Source of the DNA: Nostoc sp. ATCC 53789
GTDB lineage: Bacteria > Cyanobacteriota > Cyanobacteriia > Cyanobacteriales > Nostocaceae
Direction: 5' to 3'
Assembly (NCBI RefSeq): GCF_009873495.1
Contig: NZ_CP046703.1
Coordinates: 1,302,001-1,366,000 of the forward strand
DNA: 64,000 bases
Of the stretch, positions 34,386 through 43,116 are shown one piece after another. The notes beneath the pieces were generated by a model. It saw nothing but the letters and a program-made list of their open reading frames with translations, was not told the DNA's origin and made no database searches. Position 1 is the stretch's first letter; each line of letters starts with the position of its first letter. The translations under genes and the position numbers were made by a program.

Positions 34386-36062
34386 CTAACGTTGAGTTTT
34401 TTGTTGATAAATTTGCGGCGCAAGAATCACTTGAATTTGCTTTTCTTGGCATCTTTGAGAAAAAGCGCTAATTTCTTCAGACTCGTCTCCCTCAATTGAT
34501 AAAGATCGTAAAAATCCTTGAAATCCTAAAAAAGCTAATTCGTAAATGGCTTTTTGACTAAAACCGCCTCCAAAATAGCCTGTGTGGGTATCAATACCTT
34601 GAGGATCTCTATTGTTAATAGACTTCCGAATAAATGCCAAGGTTAGGAGAATATAATTTCCAAAATTTATCGCTGGCTTTTGGATGGCAGAACTAACAAT
34701 TCCGATCTGATCCATCCGATCATCTTTATAATCTGTACAGTCAAAATATGTAAATAAATCTGCGGGTTGTACCCACTCTTCTGACATTTTAGTTATCTCT
34801 TCAAGTTTTCTATGTTCGCTACTAGAAGAACGGATTTCTAAATATTTATAAGGGTTGTCAAGTCTATAACCTTTGCCATAGTCTTGCTTTTGCAAATTAA
34901 CAACTCCATATCTGGGTGCGTGACCCACTAAATCATTTTTATTGTTGAAATGCTTAACTGTTATATTACCAAGCCTGTATCCACTAATACGAGTTCGCGC
35001 TGGGAAACTAAAATAATTTGCGGCAGTAGAGGTAAATCGTAACGCTAAGTCTCCCTCATTACAAAATATATAAGCTTCTTCGCAGCGACGTAAAGAAGAA
35101 CGAAGAAAATTAGCACGTCCTGGGAAGATACTTTCTACAGGAATATCAGGTGCAACTAGCACAAGTCTCCCTAATCTAAATACATTGCCAATATCCGAAT
35201 CCGGTTTTTTATTAATAGATTTTACATCAAAAACATCAGAGAGAATACGAATTACATTTGTAACTACAAAACATCCCATACTATGACCAATAAAAGATAA
35301 TTTAATCCGTTTATTTCGAGGCAGCTTTACCGTATAATCAAGCTGTCTAATCAATTCAACTAAATCTGTAACTCCGTAATTAGTCGCTCTATAAGTATCA
35401 CGAAAATAAGTAGATAACCTAAGAATAATTAATGTAAAAATAATCGCAGATACAATGCCAGATAAAATTAACATTGCTGTGAAAAAATGGACAGCGCCAT
35501 TACTCAAAATATTTAGGAACAATAAAGCTATAGCAGACCATATACTAATTGTTAGTCCCAGAGCTAAATTAATAGCTAGTAAAGTTGGTAGAGAAGAAAG
35601 TGCGTTGATTAGCTTTTGCCCAAAAGAACCAGACTCATCCGTTTTTGTGGGATTTTCCGATGGCCATCTATATCCAATAAAAATATACTTATTTGGTTGC
35701 TGAATAGACGTATTAATATATTCATAAATCTTTTTGCAGCCTGTCTCTGTATCCGATGGTGTAGAACTATATCCATGAATATTTATAATAATTTCTGGTT
35801 CGGGGCTTGATTCCAAAGTTTTAGCAATTTTCTCAATCATGTCTTGGGTTGAAGGTTCAGCTTGTCCATCATTGATATTAAAAAGCTTTTTATTAGCAAC
35901 TAATGATAAATATTTATTAGAATTCTGTTCTTCTGTCTCAACGTTCAGTTTGGCAGTACTAACTACTAAATAGCCAGGGATTTTTTCCTGATTGTTTTTT
36001 TTAAATTCGTAAATTTTATACGGTTGATTGTCTGGCAGATTTTGATTGTCACAATAGTTCAT
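34386..36062 (-). CDS. Alpha/beta hydrolase with internal membrane hairpin
   Basis: A 558-residue protein. EIIINIHGYSSTPSDTE (about residue 85-100) is the oxyanion HG motif. Two hydrophobic helices follow (about 155-180 and 185-210), then the nucleophile elbow LSFIGHSMGCF with S261. DUF900-type or lipase-like alpha/beta hydrolases share this layout. The membrane hairpin inserted before the nucleophile suggests that the active site sits at a bilayer and acts on a lipid. It is the last gene of a run with a lipoxygenase and a P450, separated from the previous gene by 15 bp. A role in releasing or trimming fatty acyl chains for that pathway is an inference from position. Confidence 0.8.
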   Translation of the reverse strand: MNYCDNQNLPDNQPYKIYEFKKNNQEKIPGYLVVSTAKLNVETEEQNSNKYLSLVANKKLFNINDGQAEPSTQDMIEKIAKTLESSPEPEIIINIHGYSSTPSDTETGCKKIYEYINTSIQQPNKYIFIGYRWPSENPTKTDESGSFGQKLINALSSLPTLLAINLALGLTISIWSAIALLFLNILSNGAVHFFTAMLILSGIVSAIIFTLIILRLSTYFRDTYRATNYGVTDLVELIRQLDYTVKLPRNKRIKLSFIGHSMGCFVVTNVIRILSDVFDVKSINKKPDSDIGNVFRLGRLVLVAPDIPVESIFPGRANFLRSSLRRCEEAYIFCNEGDLALRFTSTAANYFSFPARTRISGYRLGNITVKHFNNKNDLVGHAPRYGVVNLQKQDYGKGYRLDNPYKYLEIRSSSSEHRKLEEITKMSEEWVQPADLFTYFDCTDYKDDRMDQIGIVSSAIQKPAINFGNYILLTLAFIRKSINNRDPQGIDTHTGYFGGGFSQKAIYELAFLGFQGFLRSLSIEGDESEEISAFSQRCQEKQIQVILAPQIYQQKTQR

Positions 36063-36077
36063 CAGGTATATTTCCTT

Positions 36078-36674
36078 TTACAATTTAGGTTCAGATATCG
36101 TAATCGCTTTTTGTTGATTTGAGTGGTGTGCAATCACTAAACACTCATTTTTCACCCTAGAAAGCATATCGTTAAAAGCAGGAGTATAACAACCATCTTT
36201 ATCAACAACCTTACGGAGAGTATACTCACCAGCCCTAGAAAGTCCGCCAAACCAAACGTTATTTCTGTGCCAAATATCTCCATTAAGAGAATTTTTGTTT
36301 TGGGACATTGTACAACTTACAATCAATGTTGAAATTGGTATTCCCAGCAAAATAGGGATGATTTGAGCTTGTTGCAACGTTTCATCTTCAAATTGAATTT
36401 TATAAGTTACTTTAAACCATTGAATTAAACGTAGTAATATCCAACCCGCAATCGAGTTATGAAAAGTCCACTGTAACGGTGAAAAAATTGGTAAAACCAA
36501 AGTTATATTCTGTGTGTCCCATTCCAAATTGTACATAGTAATGCAAGTATCTGGTAGGGGATTACCATCCATAAAGAACACACCCTTCAGGATAGATGGT
36601 AAGTTTGTTTCTTTGATTGGAATCATCCAGGTTGCAATATTATCGAGTTGCTTTTTTTCAATTAATTCAGCCAT
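36078..36674 (-). CDS. Unknown protein in the lipoxygenase operon
   Basis: A 198-residue protein with no family I recognise. It has no signal peptide. A moderately hydrophobic stretch (IPILLGIPISTLIVSCTM, about 110-127) lies in the middle, and a C-terminal part contains GDIWHRNNVWFGGLSRAGEYTLRKVVDKDG. It lies 15 bp before the hydrolase gene and 123 bp after the P450 gene, all on the minus strand. It might be a small accessory or substrate-binding partner of its neighbours. Intact and long enough to be real. Confidence 0.65.
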   Translation of the reverse strand: MAELIEKKQLDNIATWMIPIKETNLPSILKGVFFMDGNPLPDTCITMYNLEWDTQNITLVLPIFSPLQWTFHNSIAGWILLRLIQWFKVTYKIQFEDETLQQAQIIPILLGIPISTLIVSCTMSQNKNSLNGDIWHRNNVWFGGLSRAGEYTLRKVVDKDGCYTPAFNDMLSRVKNECLVIAHHSNQQKAITISEPKL

Positions 36675-36797
36675 AGTGATTTTTAGTTCGTAATGGGCTA
36701 CGCCCCGCTACGCTAACGTAATTCGTAATTAATACACATTCAAAAAACACTTTACAAACATCCTCTAATTCAAAATTTCCAATCCTAACTTTATTAC

Positions 36798-38162
36798 TCA
36801 CAGTCGTTGAGTAAAACCTTGTAGCACTAAATTATTAGGAGTAACGGCAGTCACTTTTTCAAAATCCCATTTGACTTCTGTAATTGAGTCCCATTGATAG
36901 TTCTGGAACAGATGTAAACAGAAAATCTTGATAAAGCCAATTGATAAGGATTTACCAGGACAGGCTCGCTCATGCCCTTCACCATTCCAAGATAAAATAT
37001 CTGAAAAATTCCGTGTTAGGTCAAAATCATCTGGATTTTGGTATCTGTTGGCATCTCGATTAGCCGTAAGAATAGAGCCAAGCAAACGAGTACCTTTTTG
37101 GAATGGACATTTTTGTTCTCCAATCTCAACTTCACCCCCTTCAGTAGTGAGTTGGCTAACAAATCGCACAGGTGGATAGAGACGAGCCGTTTCTAAAATC
37201 ACTTGATTGAGAAGTGTTAACTGTTCTAGAGCGTCTGGGTCTAAAGTTTTCTTACCATTCCAGACTGCATTAATTTCTGACACTACATCATTTCTGAGAG
37301 TATTATTCAAGCAGAGAACACCAATAACTGATCCTAAAAGCGCACTCGTGCCGGCAGTACCAGCGATATGAATCATATCGAAAAGGGTATTAGCAATTTG
37401 GTGTTCGTTCAATTGATACTGAGCGCCTGTTTCAAAGTAAGATGCCCATTTAGCTGATTGTTTATATCGCTTGGTTAAATATTGACGATGCCGAATTTTT
37501 GGCGCTGTTAATATTGCCAGCAGATACTTGTTAATAAAATTAGGCAAGGATGCGAGAACCAAACCTTTAATGTAACTATCGGATGCTGTGATTTCTTCCT
37601 CAGATAAAGATATCTGAAAAACCAGTTGATGCAAAACTGATAGCATAATCTTTGGCAAATCGTTGCCGATATGTAATTTGCCTTGTTTAGCAGCTTCTAA
37701 TAAGCTTTGCTCAACTAGATTCCCTAAGAAGTCTATCTTTTGGGACGGTTCTGGTAAGGCTTGTAAGATTACACTACGTAGTCCTGTGTGTTCGTTACCG
37801 TTCGTTCCCAAGCTCAGAGGATTATCAAGCAGGTAGCTAGGAGCTAATATTCTGATGATGCCTAAATCATTTCCCCGCAGTTGTGGTTGGGTTTGCATTA
37901 GTTCCCTCACCTGAGAGTGAGAGGAATGCATAATTGCTTGGTCTACCGCAAAATATTTGTCTCCAATATTGTCCTTACGGATGTAGAGAAAGTCCCGCCA
38001 TGCTTTGAGTATGATTGAGGCATCTGTATAATAGAAAATCAAACGCAGAAACTTGCCGATCGCAGTGTCATAACCTACTTTGTCTAGTATAGGTGCAAGC
38101 CATAGCTGGCGATCGTGACCTTTGAGAACTTTATCTTTAAGTGTCATAATATTTACTGTCAT
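36798..38162 (-). CDS. Cytochrome P450 with atypical I-helix and heme loop
   Basis: A 454-residue P450. The K-helix motif ETAR is E324-R327, and the heme-thiolate loop is SWNGEGHERACPGKSL with C401. Two features are unusual. The I-helix reads HIAGTAGTSA (A267 onward), lacking the acid-alcohol pair of AGx(D/E)T needed to split O2. The heme loop has W-N-G-E-G before the HERAC instead of F-x-x-G-x-R-x-C. Loss of that pair is known in P450s that rearrange hydroperoxides or endoperoxides (CYP74 and relatives), and a W-x-N-G stretch before the cysteine loop occurs in CYP74. Its gene is 32 bp after a lipoxygenase gene, so it probably acts on the hydroperoxide product. Codon 6 (38147) is another possible start. 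Confidence 0.88.
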   Translation of the reverse strand: MTVNIMTLKDKVLKGHDRQLWLAPILDKVGYDTAIGKFLRLIFYYTDASIILKAWRDFLYIRKDNIGDKYFAVDQAIMHSSHSQVRELMQTQPQLRGNDLGIIRILAPSYLLDNPLSLGTNGNEHTGLRSVILQALPEPSQKIDFLGNLVEQSLLEAAKQGKLHIGNDLPKIMLSVLHQLVFQISLSEEEITASDSYIKGLVLASLPNFINKYLLAILTAPKIRHRQYLTKRYKQSAKWASYFETGAQYQLNEHQIANTLFDMIHIAGTAGTSALLGSVIGVLCLNNTLRNDVVSEINAVWNGKKTLDPDALEQLTLLNQVILETARLYPPVRFVSQLTTEGGEVEIGEQKCPFQKGTRLLGSILTANRDANRYQNPDDFDLTRNFSDILSWNGEGHERACPGKSLSIGFIKIFCLHLFQNYQWDSITEVKWDFEKVTAVTPNNLVLQGFTQRL

Positions 38163-38191
38163 TGGTCATTTGTCATTTGTCATTTGTCCCT
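38159..38191. repeat. Heptanucleotide repeat TCATTTG
   Basis: Three tandem copies of GTCATTT-type heptamers plus a degenerate one fill the spacer between the lipoxygenase stop and the P450 start. The same heptamer on the other strand forms the array at 57485. Confidence 0.7.
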
Positions 38192-38194
38192 AAT

Positions 38195-40108
38195 TCAGAT
38201 ATTGATGCTCTGAGGAATTTTAGAAGGAAGTAGATACTCATAGGGTGGACGGTGCAAATTACGTTGCTTGATGGTATCTTCTATCTGCTGAAGATTACTT
38301 TGGAATGCCTGCAACAATGGTTTTATTTTTTGGTCTGTAAAATATCCTTGCTGATATTCGCCCAGCTTGTTGTAATACACAGATCCCAACAAGCTGAGTA
38401 GGTTGTATTGCCGTTGCGCCTGATCTAAAGGGGGGAGCAAATTAAGATAGTCTTGTTCAGTAACTTCTCTTTTAAGAGTTGAGGCTGGTAAATAACCTGC
38501 CATTGGTATAGCTGCGGCGTAGCCCATCAAATCTTTTTGCGGAAAGTTAACGGCTGCATGTTGGGCACTGGCAGTAAAAATAATCAGTGTAGTGGCATCA
38601 ATTAGGTAATTTAGGGTTTTTATGCCCCCATCTTCGCCAAAATCGGGGATACGACCACCATCGTAAGCTGAGATTTCGGCTGCCCACGCTTGTAGGGCTG
38701 TGTCTTGATGAATGTCTTCATCGGTGGTGTAGTAAAGGTTTAAGTAGTCCCAAACCCATTGATAAATAGCATCCCATACTAATAATGCGTCATCCCGGTA
38801 AGGATAAATAGGCAAGAGATTTGGATCATCCACACCGCGCTGTTGGAATTGCTTAGGTAAGATGGCACTATTGAAACCATAGCTTTGTAACCCTAGCACC
38901 GCTAAAACGCGAGAATTATCGATTGATGCTGAGAGTAATCTATCGACACCACCGCCTGGAGCAATGAGAGTACGTTGGGCGGCATCGTTAATTGCTAAGG
39001 TGCTGTCAAAATGTGGGCGCAGCAGGATTCTGAGGGGATGTGTGAGTGGCAATTGTCGAGCAGTTGCGATCGCAAAAACACCAATCAAAAGATGAGTTCT
39101 TGCTAGGTGAGTAACAGCTTCGTGGATGTTGGCATCTGCTATTTGGACAATTGTTTTGGCAAAAAGCCAAGCGTATTTACCGGAGTTAGGGGTAACAATT
39201 GGATAATCTGGGCCTGGGGTTTGACCGCATTGAATGGCTACCGGACGCAATAGACGGGTGGGGTCTGAACCTTTGGGTAAGGCAAACAGTGCTAAGGGAG
39301 CATAGAGATATTTTTGCTCGTGTGGGAATGTACCGTTGATCGCACCATCTAAAATTTTATAGTCAGCTAAGTAGAGCCTGCCTTCAAGTCCTGCTGCTGC
39401 TAATGAATCGTCAGTTCCCATCACTGCTTGGTAATGTTCGTCTGTGACTGGGAAGCGATCGCTTGGAGTAGTTACTCGCTCAATCATGACGGGATTGTAG
39501 CCAGCCACTCTCATGTAGGCAAATACTTCATCTTCCTGGTAAGTTTTAGCGTAGGCGTAGCCCGCCGTAGGCATCACTGGTGGACTAATCACCGGAAACA
39601 AATTTTCGTAGTCCTTGAGACTAGTTGCATGTCCTGTAGGCTGTCCTTCATATAGAAGGTTAATTATCCTATTTAGAGCATCTCTGAGGATCACAAGTCC
39701 GTTTTCTTTCAGAATAGAATGAAAAAGCTCGTCAAGTTCTCTAAAATCCTTAGATATCCCTTTGAGCAAAAGCTGAGGGATAATTTGCAGGATTCTTGCC
39801 AGGATGCTGATTCGGGCTGGTACTGCTCCCTTAAGCAAGGCTTCTAAAATAAATCTTTCGACATCATCACGAATCGATTTAGAATCTTGATTGCCTCTGT
39901 TGACAATCAAGGTATTGATAAAAATAACTCGTAACTGCTGGGCTAATAAAAAATACCAGTTAGTGGTGAACTCTTCCGTAATAGAAAGCTGATCCACCAT
40001 CGCAATAGATGGAATATGGTTGTAGTTATATTGATACTCTTGCCTAGCTATATCTAAAGTATGAGTACTTGATGAACTGATTGAATGATCTGGTGATAAA
40101 GCAGTCAT
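38195..40108 (-). CDS. Lipoxygenase
   Basis: A 637-residue protein consisting of the lipoxygenase catalytic domain without a plant-type PLAT/LH2 domain. The iron site is complete: H-x4-H-x4-H (H329, H334, H339 in HEAVTHLARTH), H517 and N521 in SAQHAAVNF, and a C-terminal isoleucine. Substrate-channel blocks such as WLFAKTIVQIADANIHE are conserved. It adds O2 to polyunsaturated fatty acids to make hydroperoxides in cyanobacteria, mainly from linoleate or alpha-linolenate; regio- and stereospecificity cannot be read by eye. It heads a minus-strand run with the P450, unknown protein and hydrolase. The upstream gap of 662 bp separates it from a divergent aldo/keto reductase. Confidence 0.95.
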   Translation of the reverse strand: MTALSPDHSISSSSTHTLDIARQEYQYNYNHIPSIAMVDQLSITEEFTTNWYFLLAQQLRVIFINTLIVNRGNQDSKSIRDDVERFILEALLKGAVPARISILARILQIIPQLLLKGISKDFRELDELFHSILKENGLVILRDALNRIINLLYEGQPTGHATSLKDYENLFPVISPPVMPTAGYAYAKTYQEDEVFAYMRVAGYNPVMIERVTTPSDRFPVTDEHYQAVMGTDDSLAAAGLEGRLYLADYKILDGAINGTFPHEQKYLYAPLALFALPKGSDPTRLLRPVAIQCGQTPGPDYPIVTPNSGKYAWLFAKTIVQIADANIHEAVTHLARTHLLIGVFAIATARQLPLTHPLRILLRPHFDSTLAINDAAQRTLIAPGGGVDRLLSASIDNSRVLAVLGLQSYGFNSAILPKQFQQRGVDDPNLLPIYPYRDDALLVWDAIYQWVWDYLNLYYTTDEDIHQDTALQAWAAEISAYDGGRIPDFGEDGGIKTLNYLIDATTLIIFTASAQHAAVNFPQKDLMGYAAAIPMAGYLPASTLKREVTEQDYLNLLPPLDQAQRQYNLLSLLGSVYYNKLGEYQQGYFTDQKIKPLLQAFQSNLQQIEDTIKQRNLHRPPYEYLLPSKIPQSINI

Positions 40109-40770
40109 TGGCTCTACTCATGTGTAGTACTGGAAAATTTAACACTTGAGGATAAACAGGTTTGAGTTACTAACTTTCGGCCAAAGGAACAGGCAACAGT
40201 GAAGATTTTTGGTTAGATGCGGATCTTGTTCGCTCGACCTTTCATCGGGTCAGAAGCCCCGTCCCAATGACACGATTGTGTTGGACGGGTTAACAGTACC
40301 CTTCCAACTCCTGCCCTATTCCCTATTGCCTTTACCTAAACTTATTATCGCAATCAAGTTTGAAATTTTGATTTTTCTAAAGAAATTTTCTGGAATTTCT
40401 CAACTTCTGAGCCACACGCTAAATGTTTCGAAATTTTGCAAGGAATATTTAGCACTACAAATGATACTTGCCAAGATTTAGAAACAATTCTCTAATAACA
40501 CTTTCGGACTAAGGCACTGTGTTGGAGTTGACATTTTAACTACTGAAACAACATCAGGAAGACGACTATTAGATTCTTCTGCTTCCTATGTCTCCAATTT
40601 TTCCTTTACTTACACAGTGATGGAATATTCTTTTCTCTTACCCTCTCTTATCAAAAATCTATCTCTACTTGACAGCTTTTCTCCTTCAACAGTTAGAAGC
40701 AGCGAATTTTGCTCCCATGCAAAGCTAGCTATCAGGGCAAGTTCTCATACTGTGGCAAAAGGATTAATTT
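40109..40770. other. Divergent control region of the lipoxygenase operon
   Basis: No gene is supported; a 90-codon plus-strand frame at 40209 starts in repeat-like DNA and resembles nothing. It contains the possible IS605-end relic at 40247-40289, and promoters for both the lipoxygenase operon and the aldo/keto reductase must lie here. Confidence 0.5.
40247..40289 (+). repeat. Possible IS200/IS605 right-end relic
   Basis: GGGTCAGAAGCCCCGTCC is followed by a hairpin in which CCCGTCC pairs with GGACGGG around a 17-nt loop. The block matches the one found inverted at 9463-9515. No transposase or TnpB frame is nearby. Confidence 0.35.
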
Positions 40771-41808
40771 GTGGATATTAACAGACGAGATTTACTGAAG
40801 CTAGTTTCTGCTTCTGGTTTAGGTGGAGCTGGGGTATTTGCTTTACAAGGTTTCACTAAACAGGTTTTAGCGCAAAATCAGCCTACCCCACTCCAGATAA
40901 AAAAAGGTGAAATGCTCTACAGGCAACTAGGACGCACCGGAGAACAAGTATCTGTAATTGGTCTAGGTGGTCATCATATTGGTAGACCAAAAGATGAGCA
41001 AGAGGGTATTAATCTGATCCATACTGCCCTCGATCGCGGGATTAATTTTATGGACAATAGCTGGGATTACCATAACGGAGGTAGCGAAATTCGTATGGGT
41101 AAAGCTCTGCAAAATGGTTATCGTCAAAAAGCTTTTCTGATGACTAAAATTGACGGTCGCACAAAGGCGGCCGCTACTAAACAAATTGATGAATCTTTAA
41201 AACGTTTGCAAACAGACCACATTGATTTATTGCAGCATCATGAAGTCATTCGTATGGAAGACCCAGACCGGATTTTTGCCCCTGGTGGTGCGATGGAAGC
41301 AGTTGTGGAAGCACAAAAAGCTGGCAAGATTCGCTACATAGGCTTTACTGGACACAAAGATCCTTTAGTACACCTGAGAATGTTGGAAGTTGCCAATCAG
41401 AACAACTTCCGTTTTGATGCAGTGCAGATGCCGTTAAATGTTATGGATGCCCATTTCCGCAGTTTTGAGAGGCAAGTTTTACCTAGACTGGTTCAGGACG
41501 GAATTGCTGTACTGGGGATGAAATCAATGGGCGACCAAAACATTCTCAAAAGCAATGTGGTCAAGCCTATCGAATGTCTGCATTACGCGATGAATCTGCC
41601 AACTTCAACGGTGATTACAGGCATTGAAAGTATGCCCATCTTAAACCAGGCTTTCGAGGCAGTACGTACTTTTACACCCATGAGCCAGGAACAAGTTAAA
41701 GCATTACTGAATCGGACTCGCCAAGCTGCTCTTAAAGGTCAGTATGAACTGTTTAAAACCACTAGCCAATTTGATAGTACAGCCAAAAATCCTGAGTGGT
41801 TAGGATAA
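40771..41808 (+). CDS. Tat-exported aldo/keto reductase
   Basis: A 345-residue protein starting at GTG 40771. The N-terminus has a twin-arginine signal (INRRDLLKLVSASGLGG, cleavage probably after VLAQ near residue 35). The aldo/keto reductase barrel follows, with the catalytic tetrad visible: D and Y in FMDNSWDYHNGGSE, K in FLMTKIDG and H in DLLQHHEV. The C-terminus (QAALKGQYELFKTTSQFDST) is typical of a bacterial group of exported AKRs. NADPH-dependent AKRs reduce aldehydes and ketones, but export with a Tat signal implies that the cofactor is loaded in the cytoplasm. It is divergent from the lipoxygenase operon, so a link to oxylipin aldehydes is possible but unproven. Confidence 0.9.
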   Translation: MDINRRDLLKLVSASGLGGAGVFALQGFTKQVLAQNQPTPLQIKKGEMLYRQLGRTGEQVSVIGLGGHHIGRPKDEQEGINLIHTALDRGINFMDNSWDYHNGGSEIRMGKALQNGYRQKAFLMTKIDGRTKAAATKQIDESLKRLQTDHIDLLQHHEVIRMEDPDRIFAPGGAMEAVVEAQKAGKIRYIGFTGHKDPLVHLRMLEVANQNNFRFDAVQMPLNVMDAHFRSFERQVLPRLVQDGIAVLGMKSMGDQNILKSNVVKPIECLHYAMNLPTSTVITGIESMPILNQAFEAVRTFTPMSQEQVKALLNRTRQAALKGQYELFKTTSQFDSTAKNPEWLG

Positions 41809-41923
41809 GTTTTAACCAAACGGATCTTGGGTTTAAGACCCCCACTCAATCAAACGCGGGCTTTGGTAATATGACCATCTAATAGAGCCACAGCAGACTG
41901 TTGCACCCAATTGCTTAAGACAT

Positions 41924-42682
41924 CTAAGCATTCATACCGCCATCAACATCAAGTGTTGCACCGGTGATGAAAGCCGCATCAGGACTAGCGAGAAAAGCGA
42001 CCGCAGCTGCAACTTCCTCTGGCTTACCGTAGCGGTTGAGCGCTGTGGCTGCTTTTTGGATTACCGCAAAATCACTATCAGATGGGTTCATATCAGTTTC
42101 AATTGGGCCTGGCTGTACAACGTTAACTGTGATCGCCTTCGATCCCAGGTCACGTGCCCATCCGCGCGTGTAGCCAGCGATCGCAGATTTAGTTGCTGAA
42201 TAATCGGAGATTCCTGCCCAAAGCGAATGGGTTCCAACACAGGAGCCGATGGAGATGATCCGTCCACCTTCAGTCATGAGTGGTGCAGCAGCGCGGACGG
42301 CAGCCACTACGCCACCGACATTGATCGCAAACTGCCGTTCTAGGGATGCAATATCGCTTGCAGGATCGCCAACTACACCAAGGACAAATACACCAGCGTT
42401 GTTCACGAGAATATCGAGACGACCAAAGCGTTCGGCGACCATCTTAACCAAATTCCCCACCTGGAGAGGATCGGCTTGGTCGGCTTTGAAGGCGGCGGCA
42501 CTAACGCCTTTTTCTTCGAGTTCCCGGACAACGATCGCGGCCGTTTCAGATGAGTTGGCGTAACTGATGGCAATGTCTGCGCCGTCTTCAGCTAGACGTT
42601 TTGCGATCGCAGCACCAATACCCCGTGAACCACCTGTAATGAGGGCAACTTTACCTGTGAGTTTCTTAATATTGCTATTCAT
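41924..42682 (-). CDS. Short-chain dehydrogenase/reductase (FabG-like)
   Basis: A 252-residue classical SDR: NADP-binding GGSRGIGAAIAKRL near residues 17-30, NNAG near 91-94, the catalytic serine in IISIGSCVG and YSATKSAIAGYTRGWARDL with the Y-x3-K pair. PGPIETDMNP and FITGATLDVDGGMNA complete the FabG-like pattern. The substrate is unknown. The gene is more GC-rich than its neighbours and monocistronic, compatible with later acquisition. Three TTGACAA/TTGTCAA words just upstream may be an operator. Confidence 0.92.
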   Translation of the reverse strand: MNSNIKKLTGKVALITGGSRGIGAAIAKRLAEDGADIAISYANSSETAAIVVRELEEKGVSAAAFKADQADPLQVGNLVKMVAERFGRLDILVNNAGVFVLGVVGDPASDIASLERQFAINVGGVVAAVRAAAPLMTEGGRIISIGSCVGTHSLWAGISDYSATKSAIAGYTRGWARDLGSKAITVNVVQPGPIETDMNPSDSDFAVIQKAATALNRYGKPEEVAAAVAFLASPDAAFITGATLDVDGGMNA

Positions 42683-43116
42683 GATTTTTACTCCTTCGTT
42701 ATTGAACCTGTCACCTCAGTTATTTGACAATCGGGTAATTTTGTCAAGATTTTGACAAAGCTATCAATAAATCAGCAATAATAACCAAGCCTGATGTGTT
42801 TTACCCAAATTTGAAAAATCGCAATGCGTATTTGCTGATGATCGTTCACTTCAGTACAAATCTGTATTTGTGGCTCTTAGATTGATGCAAGTAGGTAAAT
42901 TCGCCAGTTATTTACCATAACTAGACTTAGACTATTACGTAAATAAACGAACTGTACACACTGTCAGAGAAAGTTTATAGTCATTGCGTGGTGCTAAAGA
43001 TTAGCGAGGCTAATCTTTATTTAATTAGCATTTGAAGAGTTAACTTGACTTGAATTCTGGGAACTATCATAGTAACTACCAAAATTTATTAAAAAACAAC
43101 ATTCAGACAAGTATTA
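42683..43116. other. Divergent gap between the SDR gene and the multi-kinase gene
   Basis: No coding region is seen. Besides the operator-like words at 42724-42758 it holds the kinase promoter, and nothing else stands out. Confidence 0.5.
42724..42758 (-). promoter_or_regulatory. Operator-like cluster of TTGACAA words
   Basis: TTGACAA at 42724-42730, its inverse TTGTCAA at 42741-42747 and TTGACAA again at 42752-42758 lie 42-76 bp before the SDR start codon. The first two form an inverted repeat with a 10-bp spacer. This spacing suits a dimeric repressor, but no regulator gene is adjacent. Confidence 0.35.

Noticed and set aside
40209..40481. A 90-codon plus-strand frame upstream of the Tat-exported reductase.
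   Set aside because: It starts in an IS-end-like block and has no recognisable domain or ribosome site.
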